Source of the DNA: Bacillus sp. 7884-1
GTDB lineage: Bacteria > Bacillota > Bacilli > Bacillales > Cytobacillaceae
NCBI RefSeq assembly: GCF_002272245.1
Contig: NZ_NPDD01000167.1
Location: forward strand, 1-64,000
Reading direction: 5' to 3'
DNA length: 64,000 bases
The position numbers and the translations under genes are program-made. This document shows, in pieces, positions 46,029 to 55,821 of the stretch. How positions within the stretch are numbered: the stretch's first letter is position 1; each line of letters begins with the position of its first letter. The notes beneath the pieces are model-generated. The model saw nothing but the letters and a program-made list of their open reading frames with translations. It searched no databases and was not told where the DNA came from.

Positions 46029-49000
46029 TTAATTAAATAGCTGTTTTTGGCGCGCAATCAAAATTGATGGATAAGTTTTGTTATTTAATATTTTTTGTGC
46101 ATCTGCATTCAAAACAGTTTTAGCTTTTTCACTGCTATAATTAATTAATGCTTTATTATTAATTTGGAATAAAAAGTCCTGTATATGCTTATCCGCATTA
46201 TCAGGATTCCCAATATCTAGCTGATGCTGGGCCTGTTTAAGATAATTTGTAAGCTGTGGTATTATCGGTCCAGTGAGTTCACCTGAATTAATAAAGCGGC
46301 TTACCAGCTGCATCATTGAGTTAATACTAGTAGTGACATTAAAGCTAAGCGACGTTTCTAGTTGGTTGCCAGCTACATCCTCTAGTGTAACTAGAGCTGT
46401 ATAAATTCCTGGTTTTCCTGCCATGTCAATAACTACGTCCTGCTGTGTTTTAGTTTCAATAACATAGACTTCGCCGTCTATAGTAATTTTTGCTGAAGCC
46501 ATTCCTGATAAATCATCTGCTACTTTAAAGGTAAGTGGTAAATAGTCATCAAAGGACTCTCCATCATTCAGGTTATTACCATTTACTATAAGATCAAAAT
46601 GCGGCATTGTTTTATCAATTTTTATAATCTGCTGTTTTGTCTCTTCTAAATTACCTGCTATGTCCATCGAGCGATATTCCAGCGTATAAACTCCCTCTTG
46701 ATTAAAGTCAACTGGATTATTATAAGGAATCCAATCTCCGCTATCGCCGATTCTGTATTCTATTCCTTTAATCCCGCTCAAATTATCATTTGAACTTAAA
46801 GTAACATTTACATTCGAATTAGACCACTCATTCGATCCCGTTCCACCTACCTTTGCGATAGAAACAGGTGCAGTATAATCTACTACGATTGGGATGTTAT
46901 TTGATTGTATTATTGTACCATATAGATTAACTATCGCAGTAATAACTGCATTTCCTTCTTCATTAGGCGTTATTACCCCGTTGTCATCTATAGATGCTAC
47001 CTCTGAATTACTGCTTGTATACTGTATGGTAGCTTTTGTTAAATCCGCATCTAAACCACTGTCAAGCTTTCCTGATATGATAATCGTTCCTTTGTTTGTC
47101 TTGCTTAGCACTGTTTTATCAGCAGCAATGGTTACATCCTTCAACTTATCAACTGTAAAATTAACATTGTATGTCTTTGATGTAGTACCATCCTCAGCAG
47201 TTACCTTTATCGATGTTTTGCCAGGTAGTTTTGTTGCAGCTGTTACTACTGCACTAGAATTACTATCTGATGTAGTTGTGGCTACTGTCGGAACTTCAGT
47301 TGTTCCTGCCGGTAACAATACATTGTAATCTGTTTTTTCTGCAGCAAATTCATTTAAAGGTGTACCATTTAAAGTAATAGAACTTAAAGTTGCAATTGGT
47401 GATTTTGTCAATCCTACAATTTCACTGGCACTCAAGGCTCTATCGATTATTGTTAGTTGGTCGATACTGCCTGCAAAGAATGAAGCTTTTGCACCCGTTC
47501 CTGGTTGTATTTCAGCTCCCAGATAGGACATTGGACAATTCATTTTATCTGGAAGTGTTTGCGAAAATACACCATTTACATAAAGTGATGTCCCTGCACT
47601 GGAGCCAACAAATGTTAGATGCACCCATGTGTTTGTCGTAGGAAGCTTATAATTGAAGCTACTGTCTTTTACTCCAAATACGGAAAATCCAACTTTCCCT
47701 GAATTCCTCCATTGGTTAGCCTTAATACTAGATGTTGGGCCACTAACAAGTGCTTCAGCAGTTTTGGTTGTATTGGATTTGCCGTAAACCCACATACCTA
47801 AAGTCCAGTCTCCTGCTATCTCTGTTCCTCCCAGACTCATATATTGAGAAGTCCCATTCAAACTAACCGCACTTCCAAATTTACCTGTTGTCCATGTTGG
47901 AAGAGAAGTTGTGTTACTTAATAAGGTTGCATTAAATCTACCTGAGCTATCTGCTGCTGTCGTACCGGAACCTTCATCCATGCTCCAGGTTGAGTTAATT
48001 GGCATTGCAGGCGGAGAAAATGCAATAGGATCTGCGAAATACTTAATTCCCTTATTCTCTAAACTTGAAGCGTGGTTATAAAGTCTAGACTTAAAATCGT
48101 TCCAGTCTCTCATACTCTTTGGTGTCCATCCAACCTCTGCATTCGCTATTAATCGTGGATAGATCATATAATCCAAATGGTCCTGAGTCACAATGGTTTC
48201 GGTCCATAATGTACTTTCTATTCCATAGATAGAGTTTGCCGGAGCAAAATCCGTTGGATCCCAAAGGTACGCTTTCGATGTATTGATATATCCTCTCCAA
48301 GATAAGCCAAGTGGAGAATTAGCGTAATATTTCTGATCGATATATGCATTTGCTGGAGATAAGATCATCTTCATACCTTTTGATATGGCAGATGTACCAG
48401 TGGTAGGAGTACAATGCCAGTTTTGAAGAATCGAATCACTCGATGTTAAACCGGTTGAAGTATCATATGGGTCCCATCCAACAACCTTCTTACCATATTG
48501 ACTTACAATTCCTGCGACTCTTCCTACAAAATAATTGTAATCTGAGGCAGTGGTATTAAAGGATTCATCCCCTCCAATATGAATATACGGTGAAGATGAA
48601 ATAGCAGAAAGTTCTCTTATTACATCATCAACAAAATCATATGTAGCTTCAGATCGAGCCATCAGTGTACTATACCCAACTGCTGTATCATACCTAGGTA
48701 CCGCTCTGACTCCAGTAGGATTTAATTCTGGAATCGATGCTAAAGCTGCATTAGTATGTCCAGGCATATCAATTTCAGGAATCACTTCGACATATCTAGC
48801 ATTTGCATAGCTTACAATTTCCTTAAACTGTTCTTGTGTATAATACCCACCTGGAGCATGGTTAACTGCTGAAATGCTTCCATATGTTATTAGGTCTGGT
48901 CTCGATTTAATTTCAATTCGCCATCCCTGATCATCAGACAAGTGTAAATGTAGCTTATTAATCTTATACTGTGATGCAAGATCAATCTGACGCTTCACTT

Positions 49001-49604
49001 GATCCACTGTGAAAAAGTGTCTAGCTACATCTATCATTATCCCTCGATAACTATATGAAGGCTTGTCGTTTATCGTTGAACATGGTATTACCCATGGTAC
49101 TCCTGTAACAACTGTACTCTTTACAATTTCTGCTGGTAAGAGCTGAATTAATGTTTGAGTACCTCTGAAAATACCTTCTGGTTTATAGGCAGAAAGTGTA
49201 ACTCTATCCGTATCTGTAACCAAATTATATCCTTCAATCCCTTGTTCAGCAGTTCCTCCTATTGTAGTAAAATAAATACTTCCCGCTTGAGGCGTATTTG
49301 ATTTTGTAACCCTGATATTAAAGCCTGTGGAAATATTTAGCTTAGCTACAAGGAATTGAGCAATGTTATAAATTTCATCTGTTTCTTCTTGAGAATTACC
49401 AGCTACGTAGATCGAAGTGCTTGGAGTTAAAGTAAATTCCCCAGTGCCAGCTATATAACTTACAGGTTTTGGTAATAACGATGGGATATTGGGAGCAGCT
49501 TTAGCATTATTAGGTATTATTATCACGAAATTAAGAAATAAATTAAGGAGTAACATAAATATTATTGCAACAGGAAACGTTTTATTTTTAATTAATTTGT
49601 TCAA
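46029..49604 (-). CDS. secreted multidomain GH20 beta-N-acetylhexosaminidase with FIMAH domain
   Basis: 1191 aa from TTG 49604 (AAAGGAGA site). Signal peptide (1-36), GH20b-like N domain (about 40-175), GH20 barrel (about 180-530) with the catalytic pair Asp346-Glu347 in HIGGDES, a LamG/concanavalin-like domain (about 545-725), a cadherin-like beta-sandwich (about 730-820), a Big_2-like repeat, an Ig-like YRIGDSGDW domain, and a C-terminal FIMAH helical domain (about 1085-1191). It removes terminal GlcNAc/GalNAc from chitin oligomers or glycans outside the cell. No sortase or SLH anchor is visible, so the accessory domains probably attach it to substrate. Confidence 0.93.
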   Translation of the reverse strand: MNKLIKNKTFPVAIIFMLLLNLFLNFVIIIPNNAKAAPNIPSLLPKPVSYIAGTGEFTLTPSTSIYVAGNSQEETDEIYNIAQFLVAKLNISTGFNIRVTKSNTPQAGSIYFTTIGGTAEQGIEGYNLVTDTDRVTLSAYKPEGIFRGTQTLIQLLPAEIVKSTVVTGVPWVIPCSTINDKPSYSYRGIMIDVARHFFTVDQVKRQIDLASQYKINKLHLHLSDDQGWRIEIKSRPDLITYGSISAVNHAPGGYYTQEQFKEIVSYANARYVEVIPEIDMPGHTNAALASIPELNPTGVRAVPRYDTAVGYSTLMARSEATYDFVDDVIRELSAISSSPYIHIGGDESFNTTASDYNYFVGRVAGIVSQYGKKVVGWDPYDTSTGLTSSDSILQNWHCTPTTGTSAISKGMKMILSPANAYIDQKYYANSPLGLSWRGYINTSKAYLWDPTDFAPANSIYGIESTLWTETIVTQDHLDYMIYPRLIANAEVGWTPKSMRDWNDFKSRLYNHASSLENKGIKYFADPIAFSPPAMPINSTWSMDEGSGTTAADSSGRFNATLLSNTTSLPTWTTGKFGSAVSLNGTSQYMSLGGTEIAGDWTLGMWVYGKSNTTKTAEALVSGPTSSIKANQWRNSGKVGFSVFGVKDSSFNYKLPTTNTWVHLTFVGSSAGTSLYVNGVFSQTLPDKMNCPMSYLGAEIQPGTGAKASFFAGSIDQLTIIDRALSASEIVGLTKSPIATLSSITLNGTPLNEFAAEKTDYNVLLPAGTTEVPTVATTTSDSNSSAVVTAATKLPGKTSIKVTAEDGTTSKTYNVNFTVDKLKDVTIAADKTVLSKTNKGTIIISGKLDSGLDADLTKATIQYTSSNSEVASIDDNGVITPNEEGNAVITAIVNLYGTIIQSNNIPIVVDYTAPVSIAKVGGTGSNEWSNSNVNVTLSSNDNLSGIKGIEYRIGDSGDWIPYNNPVDFNQEGVYTLEYRSMDIAGNLEETKQQIIKIDKTMPHFDLIVNGNNLNDGESFDDYLPLTFKVADDLSGMASAKITIDGEVYVIETKTQQDVVIDMAGKPGIYTALVTLEDVAGNQLETSLSFNVTTSINSMMQLVSRFINSGELTGPIIPQLTNYLKQAQHQLDIGNPDNADKHIQDFLFQINNKALINYSSEKAKTVLNADAQKILNNKTYPSILIARQKQLFN

Positions 49605-50102
49605 ACTACATTCTCCTTTTATTTTTGATATGGAATTGTAAGTTTGGTTCTTAACTTATTGTCCTAGTGTTCATTTCTCTAGAATTTGTCACTGTGAAGG
49701 TTTTGTGCACTAGCATGAAATAATTTGATAATAGTCCTGTTGTTACAGCCATCGAGGACATTGCATTAAACATTTTTTTGTTCTACTTTTTCTCATCAAA
49801 TTTCTCCTTTTTATATGTAATTAGCAGTTTAATATATTTGAAAAAATGCGAATATTGTAAAAAACCACTAATCCTAATTATAAGTAGGCAATGACTTAAA
49901 GTAAATTGGGGGAATTCCACTTGAAGTTTATAGATATTTTTTGACATACATATGCTAATAAATTTATGTTTTTGATACATTATGTAAAATTAGCTCGAAA
50001 AAGAAAATATTTTAACTCCATTTAGTGTCGCTATTTGTAAATTATCATCACCTGATTTTAGGAAATATTGGAATTTCATGTGACAATAGAATTTTAATTT
50101 AA
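49605..50102. other. A+T-rich intergenic region, nothing supported
   Basis: Upstream region of the hexosaminidase gene. No coding frame with a ribosome site, no clear promoter pair and no repeat were identified. Confidence 0.5.
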
Positions 50103-50261
50103 TTATTTCATGGATAAGGGTATCAATAAACCATTCATTTTAACAAAAAAGAATAAACACCTCATTGTTCTAATTCCAATATTAACCGTCATTGGTGCAA
50201 GTTCCTTATCACTCTTTCCACTACCTTGACCACGTTGATACTTACGTATTGTCTTTTGCAT
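50103..50261 (-). CDS. small basic hypothetical protein, 52 aa
   Basis: TAGGAGG followed 8 nt later by ATG 50261; the product MQKTIRKYQRGQGSGKSDKE LAPMTVNIGIRTMRC ends with a hydrophobic tail at TAA 50103. The N-terminus is basic. The later part (from about residue 35) is A+T-rich and may be non-native, so this may be a truncated gene. No family recognised. Confidence 0.4.
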   Translation of the reverse strand: MQKTIRKYQRGQGSGKSDKELAPMTVNIGIRTMRCLFFFVKMNGLLIPLSMK

Positions 50262-50395
50262 AAAAATAGCCTCCTATGAATTTTTATAGGCGACTAAGAG
50301 TAAATGTAATTTACAGTTTCGGTAAACAGTCTAGTTAACACTATTTAGATTGTAATGGAGAAAATTTATTAAAAACGCTGAAAATGTTATATTAG

Positions 50396-50461
50396 CGGGG
50401 CTGCGTGGAAATCGAACCTACCAGACCTGGCACGCAGGTCTCAAGCAGTTTTGAAGACTGC
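50396..50461 (-). pseudogene. selenocysteine tRNA, 3' half only
   Basis: Reading minus from 50461: anticodon arm GCAGTCTTCAAAACTGC (loop CTTCAAA, anticodon UCA), a long variable arm with a 7-bp stem (AGACCTG/CAGGTCT), a T arm with GGTTCGATT, and the 3' acceptor strand GCAGCCCCG. The UCA anticodon plus the long extra arm identify tRNA-Sec (selC). The 5' acceptor strand (expected GGGGCTGC) and D arm are absent: the sequence upstream of 50461 is unrelated A+T-rich DNA. A 3' half of a tRNA gene is the usual remnant left by integrative elements that use tRNA genes as attachment sites. Confidence 0.75.
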
Positions 50462-50623
50462 TGTCATATGTTTATCTAGTATCTTTATGTATCCTCAAGT
50501 ACTGATAAATTAAGCTTTCTTGCTTCATAGTATTTTCTTGTGATTTGTAATTTTTAAAATTTGGGCACGAAGCATGGCACCTTTAACCTCTAAATTAGGA
50601 ATGATATAGTTTGAACAGCAACA

Positions 50624-50746
50624 TTAATTTCTTAGAGCTTTTACTACATAAAACAGAGATGGATTATCATCTTTCTTGTACCACTTACCTGCTCCGTTAG
50701 CACAAAAAAAAGCCGCCATTATAGCAGCTGGATCTAAGAGTATTAT
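50624..50746 (-). pseudogene. C-terminal remnant of an unrecognised gene
   Basis: A minus frame open for 40 codons reads LLDPAAIMAAFFCANGAGKW YKKDDNPSLFYVVKALRN and ends at TAA 50624. Composition is protein-like, but there is no start and an in-frame stop lies just upstream. It is near the tRNA-Sec fragment and may belong to the same lost element. Confidence 0.3.
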
Positions 50747-50779
50747 TTACCGAAGTTATAATTACAACAATCTTATTGA

Positions 50780-50812
50780 GTTGGGGACAGATTATTAATT
50801 ATTGTCCCCAAC
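50780..50812 (+). terminator. terminator-like hairpin
   Basis: GTTGGGGACA and TGTCCCCAAC form a 10-bp perfect stem with a 13-nt loop followed by six T on the plus strand. Confidence 0.65.
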
Positions 50813-50956
50813 TTTTTTGATTACTATAGTTTTCTCCTAAGTACTATTACTCTTTAATTCTTACCTTTATTTCTTTAGGTCCGCTTTCTTTATATCAAAT
50901 GATAAAAAATTCGCTTGAGTAACTATAATGAAAAAAGTTTAGGAACTCCTTTAAAA

Positions 50957-51480
50957 TCACTCTAATTCACTTAAAATTTCCTCCAGCGTTTTTCCATTTG
51001 CATTTTCTTTTGGATTTTTGTCAGCCTTTACTGTCGGATTTTCAAGCAGATAATTTTTCTTGATATATTCCATATCCTTTAGGTCTACCGTACCATCGAA
51101 ATTGATATCAGCGTTGCGATCGGATGCTTTCCAATGATTTTTCAAGTAAACAGCGTCATCAATATCGATCAAGTTGTCTTTATTGACATCGCCGGCAAAA
51201 GCTGGTAGGAACGAAAGGATTTGCTGCTCCCCAAGACTGCCTTCGCGGCCGATTGTAAACGTTTTTTCTACTGTGAAGTGGCCTGGTATATCCAACTTGA
51301 AAGTTAAAGGTGTACGGTCGGAAGGCAATCCGTCAACATAGAATTTGGCGTCCTTTGTTACTCTCCCCTCATACGAGTTGCCATTCACGTCCATCGCTGA
51401 TACTTTCGCACCCAATGCAAGATAATCGACATAGGTAGTAAGAAGGGCTCCGTAACCATCTCTATAATAGATTGTACGGC
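50957..51480 (-). pseudogene. C-terminal remnant of a secreted dockerin-containing protein
   Basis: The last 152 codons are intact: a beta-sandwich segment (VSAMDVNGNSYEGRVTKDAK FYVDGLP) and a type I dockerin with two Ca-binding repeats, GDVNKDNLIDIDDAVYLKNH and DINFDGTVDLKDMEYIKKN, then an acidic tail ending ILSELE. Upstream the reading continues without a start (YYRDGYGALLTTYVDYLALG) and then changes frame near 51440 (PFDILAVQSII). So this is the 3' end of a larger gene, perhaps a secreted peptidase. A dockerin with no cohesin in view may serve Ca-dependent stability. Confidence 0.65.
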
Positions 51481-51944
51481 AAGAATATCAAACGGGTCAG
51501 GAACCTACAGAATATAGGCGAAGCATGAGCCGTATATGCAGTTGGTTATCGAACCAGTTAGTGGATCAGTGACACGTACAGAGTGACGGAAAGCATGTTT
51601 GATTCTCCCTGTCTTTTGTTTCGCCTATCTTTCCATTCCTTGATTAAAAAGCCTTCAGCCAAGGTAAGCCCTTTACATATCTTGCCTAATTTCTCTTCCC
51701 GTTTTTATCCGTTTTCTTCAAATAATGATAGTAAGAAACCATCTTACCCAAGAATATTCTATGTACATATTTCAAACTAAATCTATGCATTATTCACAAA
51801 CAGAGTTATGAGTATCAACTTAGCACTCCTTGCTGCCTTATTCGCTTCTTTACTGCCATACCTGCTACAATCGGTATCAAGAATGTAATTTAGCTACGGC
51901 AGTCAGAGCTTTAGTAGTTTTACTTATGGACTTCCTGACGTGAT
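51481..51944. other. intergenic with decayed sequence
   Basis: Around 51510-51560 the plus strand has GGCGAAGCATGAGCCGTATA and later ACACGTAC, which hints at group II intron-type sequence but does not fold as a domain V. At 51808-51888 a 26-codon hydrophobic ORF (MSINLALLAALFASLLPYLL) has only a poor ribosome site. The same stretch read on minus gives FLIPIVAGMAVKKRIRQQGV, a possible gene tail. None is secure. Confidence 0.25.
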
Positions 51945-51986
51945 CCATAAAAAATAAAAAGAGCCACCACTCAAAAGTGATAACTC
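51945..51986 (-). terminator. terminator of the peptide operon
   Basis: GAGTTATCACT pairs with AGTGGTGGCTC (11 bp, three G-U) around a 4-nt loop, followed on minus by TTTTTATTTTTT. It ends the long operon whose last gene stops at 52031. Confidence 0.8.
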
Positions 51987-52030
51987 TATCAAAAATTATC
52001 CCACAAGGGATCTAAGCCCCAAAGCACTAT

Positions 52031-52987
52031 TTACACCAAATGGCAAGCTACTTTTCTACCTTCAACTTCCCGTAGTTCTGGTTTGGAGGTTTTGCAGATG
52101 TCCTGTGCGAAGCTACACCGAGGGTGGAATTTGCATCCTGTTGGTGGGCTGGATGGTGATGGGAGCTCCCCTTTTAGGATGATTCGTTCCTTTACCTCGT
52201 CAGGATCAGTTTTTGGAATGGCTGACATCAGTGCTTTTGTATAGGGATGAAGCGGTTCTTCAAATAATTGCTCTTTATCAGCGACTTCCACCATTTCACC
52301 TAAGTACATGACACCTACTCGATGGGCAATATGCTCGACTACCCCTAAGTCATGAGAAATGAAAATATAAGAAAGACCGAGCTCTTCTTGTAAGTCCTGT
52401 AATAAATTCAAAATCTGAGACTGTACAGATACATCTAGTGCCGACACTGGCTCGTCCAACACAACAATCTTCGGTCTCAAAATAATCGCCCTAGCAATTC
52501 CAATTCGTTGCTTTTGTCCTCCAGACATTTCATGTGGGAAACGTGCCAAGTGACTTTCTGATAACCCGACTAATTGCAACGTCTCACTCAATAGCTGTTC
52601 ATGCTCTTGCCTAGGAATCTTATGTGCAATTAAGGGCTCCGATAAGATTTCTCTAATACTCAGCTTTGGATTCATGGACGCCATTGGATCCTGGAAGACC
52701 ATCTGAATATCCTTTCGAATATGCTTCATCTCTCGCTTGCTTAAAGTCGTGATATCCTTCCCTTGAAAAATAACTTCACCACTTGTTGGCTCTATGAGCC
52801 GTAGTACGCAGCGACCAGTTGTTGATTTTCCACAGCCTGATTCGCCAACAATCCCGATCGTTTCCTTTTCATTTAACTCTAAACTCACGCCATTCACGGC
52901 ATGGACATATTGCTTTGACTGGAACCACGCTGATTTAGCAGCGAACCTTTTCTCTAAATTTTTTACTTCGAGCAGAGCCGTTGTCAT
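52031..52987 (-). CDS. dppF: dipeptide/oligopeptide ABC transporter ATP-binding protein (DppF/OppF type)
   Basis: 318 aa: Walker A GESGCGKST, signature MSGGQKQR, Walker B VVLDEPVSALD, switch FISHD, and the C-terminal oligopeptide-transporter extension with clustered Cys (CKFHPRCSFAQDIC) that can bind an Fe-S cluster in this family. It pairs with the DppD-type ATPase encoded immediately upstream (4-bp ATGA overlap) to drive peptide uptake. Last gene of the operon, followed by a terminator. Confidence 0.93.
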   Translation of the reverse strand: MTTALLEVKNLEKRFAAKSAWFQSKQYVHAVNGVSLELNEKETIGIVGESGCGKSTTGRCVLRLIEPTSGEVIFQGKDITTLSKREMKHIRKDIQMVFQDPMASMNPKLSIREILSEPLIAHKIPRQEHEQLLSETLQLVGLSESHLARFPHEMSGGQKQRIGIARAIILRPKIVVLDEPVSALDVSVQSQILNLLQDLQEELGLSYIFISHDLGVVEHIAHRVGVMYLGEMVEVADKEQLFEEPLHPYTKALMSAIPKTDPDEVKERIILKGELPSPSSPPTGCKFHPRCSFAQDICKTSKPELREVEGRKVACHLV

Positions 52988-53964
52988 AGAACCGCCTCCT
53001 TCTTCTCATATAGCCAACATCGACAGGATGTTTGACCATCTAATTCAAAAAGTGGAGGAACGGTGTTCTCACAAATATCCATCGCTTTTGGGCAGCGGTT
53101 GGCAAAACGGCAGCCATGTGAGTACTGATCAGGGGTTGGAACCTGTCCGACAATCGATTTCAATCGCCTTTCCCCTTTTGATTGGTGGGGGGTTGATTGG
53201 ATTAAGCCAATCGTATAAGGATGCCGTGGGTTCCGAAGCAGTGTTCTCGTATCGGTTGATTCTACGACCTGTCCCGCATACATAACGACAACTCGGTCAC
53301 ACATCTCCGCTACCACACCTAGATCATGTGTGATCAACAGAATGGACATATCCAGTTCATCCTTAAGTGAGCGTAGCAAATCCAATATTTGTGCCTGAAT
53401 CGTTACATCTAATGCAGTTGTCGGTTCATCAGCAATAAGCATAGCAGGATTACAAGCAATCGCCATCGCGATCATGACACGTTGCTTCATACCACCTGAT
53501 AGGCGGTGAGGATACTCATAGTAAATATCATCTGCACGCGGGATTCCAACAAGCTTTATTAGCTCTACAACCTTTTTCTTAACGGCTGCGCCTTTTACCT
53601 TTTCATGCTTTTCAATCACTTCACCAATCTGCTTCCCAATGGTTAAGACCGGGTTTAGAGAGGTCATTGGATCTTGGAAAATCATTGAAATCTCTTTTCC
53701 TCTGATTTTCTTCATTTCTTTTTCAGATTTGTCTACGAGATTGTTATTTTTATAATTTATGTAACCATTTGTAATTTTACCGTTTTTATCAAGTAACTGA
53801 AGGATGGATAGTGAAGTAACACTTTTCCCACAGCCTGACTCCCCTACTAATCCGAGGACCTCCCCTTTTTTCACGGTAAAATCAATATGATCAACAACCG
53901 TTAATGGACCATTTTTCCCTTTAAATTGAGTGGTTAATCCGTTTACTTCTAATACATTTGACAT
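52984..53964 (-). CDS. dppD: dipeptide/oligopeptide ABC transporter ATP-binding protein (DppD/OppD type)
   Basis: 326 aa with Walker A GESGCGKSV, signature LSGGMKQR, Walker B LIADEPTTALD, switch LITHD, and the C-terminal Cys motif CRFANRCPKAMDIC. Works as a heterodimer with DppF. An AAGGAGGTGG site precedes ATG 53964. It lies 21 bp after the dppC-type gene in the operon. Confidence 0.93.
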   Translation of the reverse strand: MSNVLEVNGLTTQFKGKNGPLTVVDHIDFTVKKGEVLGLVGESGCGKSVTSLSILQLLDKNGKITNGYINYKNNNLVDKSEKEMKKIRGKEISMIFQDPMTSLNPVLTIGKQIGEVIEKHEKVKGAAVKKKVVELIKLVGIPRADDIYYEYPHRLSGGMKQRVMIAMAIACNPAMLIADEPTTALDVTIQAQILDLLRSLKDELDMSILLITHDLGVVAEMCDRVVVMYAGQVVESTDTRTLLRNPRHPYTIGLIQSTPHQSKGERRLKSIVGQVPTPDQYSHGCRFANRCPKAMDICENTVPPLFELDGQTSCRCWLYEKKEAVL

Positions 53965-53985
53965 AGTTTTCCCACCTCCTTACTC

Positions 53986-54882
53986 TTACCGTGTTGATTT
54001 CGGATCAAATATATCGCGCAATGCATCACCTAAAAGGTTGACTGCAAATACAACCATCGTGATGGCTAATCCAGGAAATGTAGACAACCACCATGCATCG
54101 TAAATATAATTTTTCCCTTCACTAAGCATCGTTCCCCATTCCGGAGTCGGAGGCTGTGCACCCAAACCAATAAAGCTAAGTGCGGCCGTATCCAAAATCG
54201 CGACACCGATAAAAAGTGTAGTAAAGACAAGCAATACACCAGCTACATTAGGTAGAAACTGCCTAAGCAAAATCCAGCTATGCGAGCTGCCAATGGACCG
54301 GCTAGCTTCTACAAAGCCGGAGGATTTAATCGTCAAGGCTGCTCCTCTTATTAATCTAGAAAAACCTGGTATTGATGCAATTCCAACAGCAATCATCGCA
54401 TTTGTTAAGCTAGGTCCTAAAATCGCAACAATCGCTAGAGCCAGGATTATGCTTGGAAGAGCTAACAAAATATCCATGATTCGCATTAACACATTATCTA
54501 CCCAGCCACCAAGATAGGCACATACTAACCCAATTAGCGTCCCGAGAAAAAAAGTTATGGCCACAGCTAGCATGGAGACCTTTAACGTAACTTGGACCCC
54601 GAAGATTAGTCGTGAAAGAAGGTCTCGGCCAATCGGATCCGTTCCTAATAAATGCTCCTTGCTTGGTCCCTCTAAAATAGACTCATAAAACAATTCCTCG
54701 GGGTTGTATGGTGCAAGTAAAGGAGCGAATATACCGATTAGGGCAACGATAAAAAGGAAAAGTATACAAACTACTGCACGCTTATCCTGAGATAACTTCC
54801 TTAGTGTATCTGATTTGATCTTCAATGGCCCACGATGTGTAACACGAGCCTGGATGGGTTTATACGTTTCTAGTTTTGCCAT
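53986..54882 (-). CDS. dppC: dipeptide ABC transporter permease (DppC type)
   Basis: 298 aa, six membrane helices with the N-terminal OppC_N segment. The EAA loop reads EASRSIGSSHSWILLRQFLP NVAGVLL, and LLGTDPIGRDLLSRLIFG is the conserved periplasmic stretch. It forms the membrane channel with the DppB-type permease encoded 3 bp upstream. Confidence 0.93.
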   Translation of the reverse strand: MAKLETYKPIQARVTHRGPLKIKSDTLRKLSQDKRAVVCILFLFIVALIGIFAPLLAPYNPEELFYESILEGPSKEHLLGTDPIGRDLLSRLIFGVQVTLKVSMLAVAITFFLGTLIGLVCAYLGGWVDNVLMRIMDILLALPSIILALAIVAILGPSLTNAMIAVGIASIPGFSRLIRGAALTIKSSGFVEASRSIGSSHSWILLRQFLPNVAGVLLVFTTLFIGVAILDTAALSFIGLGAQPPTPEWGTMLSEGKNYIYDAWWLSTFPGLAITMVVFAVNLLGDALRDIFDPKSTR

Positions 54883-54885
54883 GTA

Positions 54886-55821
54886 TCACGCCTCCTTTGT
54901 GCCCATTTCCACCCGAGGATCAATCATGCTGTATAAAACATCTACAAATATATTAATCGTTACATACACAACACCCATAAATAAAACAATTCCTTGAATA
55001 AGAGGAAAATCTCTCGACATGATTGCCCCTATTGCTAATGTACCAAGGCCCGGCCAGTTAAATACTTGTTCGATAATGACCGTTCCACCAAGTAAAGCTG
55101 CCAACTGCAGTCCAATCACCGTCACAACCGGGATTAATACATTTCGTAACGCGTGACGGAATAATATGAGTCTATCCTCAAGCCCCTTGGCCCTTGCAGT
55201 CCGAATGTAATCATTCGAAAGAACCTCGACCATTCCGTTTCTCGTTAAACGCATAATCATCGTTGATGCGACCACACCAAGTGTTACGGCTGGAAGAATA
55301 AGATCTCGAAAACCTGTTCCATTTGCAATCGGAAACCAGCTGAGCTTAACTGAAAATAACATGATTAGTAGAATAGCTAACCAAAAGCTTGGAATCGATA
55401 CCCCTAATGTGGCAAAAGCGGTACATAGTTTATCAATGAATGAATCTTTAAATCTAGCAGCTAGAATTCCTAATGACATTCCAATAACAACGGCGACAAA
55501 TAGCCCAAAAACGGCTAGCTTAACCGTCTCTGGAAAACGGTCTAAAATTTCCGTTAAAACCGGTCTACCTGTTTTTAAGGATGTTCCGAAATCACCTTCA
55601 AACAACACATTCATGATATATTGCCCGTATTGAACCAAAAGGGGCTTATCAAGCCCCAAATGGTGTGTTAGTTTTTCCACCTGCTCTGGTGATGCATTGA
55701 TTCCGAGCATGATTTTAACCGGATCACCTGGAATAAAGTGAATCAACAAAAAAGAGAAGATGGAAATTCCGAAGATTACTAGAATACCGGATAACACCCG
55801 ATTAATTATGAACTGCTTCAT
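54886..55821 (-). CDS. dppB: dipeptide ABC transporter permease (DppB type)
   Basis: 311 aa from ATG 55821, overlapping the stop of the binding-protein gene as TAATG; an upstream non-ATG start at 55836 also exists. Six helices, N-terminus NRVLSGILVIFGISIFSFLL IHFIPGDPV, and EAA loop YIRTARAKGLEDRLILFRHA LRN are diagnostic. Partner of DppC. Confidence 0.93.
   Translation of the reverse strand: MKQFIINRVLSGILVIFGISIFSFLLIHFIPGDPVKIMLGINASPEQVEKLTHHLGLDKPLLVQYGQYIMNVLFEGDFGTSLKTGRPVLTEILDRFPETVKLAVFGLFVAVVIGMSLGILAARFKDSFIDKLCTAFATLGVSIPSFWLAILLIMLFSVKLSWFPIANGTGFRDLILPAVTLGVVASTMIMRLTRNGMVEVLSNDYIRTARAKGLEDRLILFRHALRNVLIPVVTVIGLQLAALLGGTVIIEQVFNWPGLGTLAIGAIMSRDFPLIQGIVLFMGVVYVTINIFVDVLYSMIDPRVEMGTKEA

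Noticed and set aside
51510-51590. Second group II intron domain V (GAGCCGTATA ... ACACGTAC)
   Set aside because: The two parts are about 50 nt apart and do not pair into the compact 34-nt domain V stem; the resemblance is too partial.
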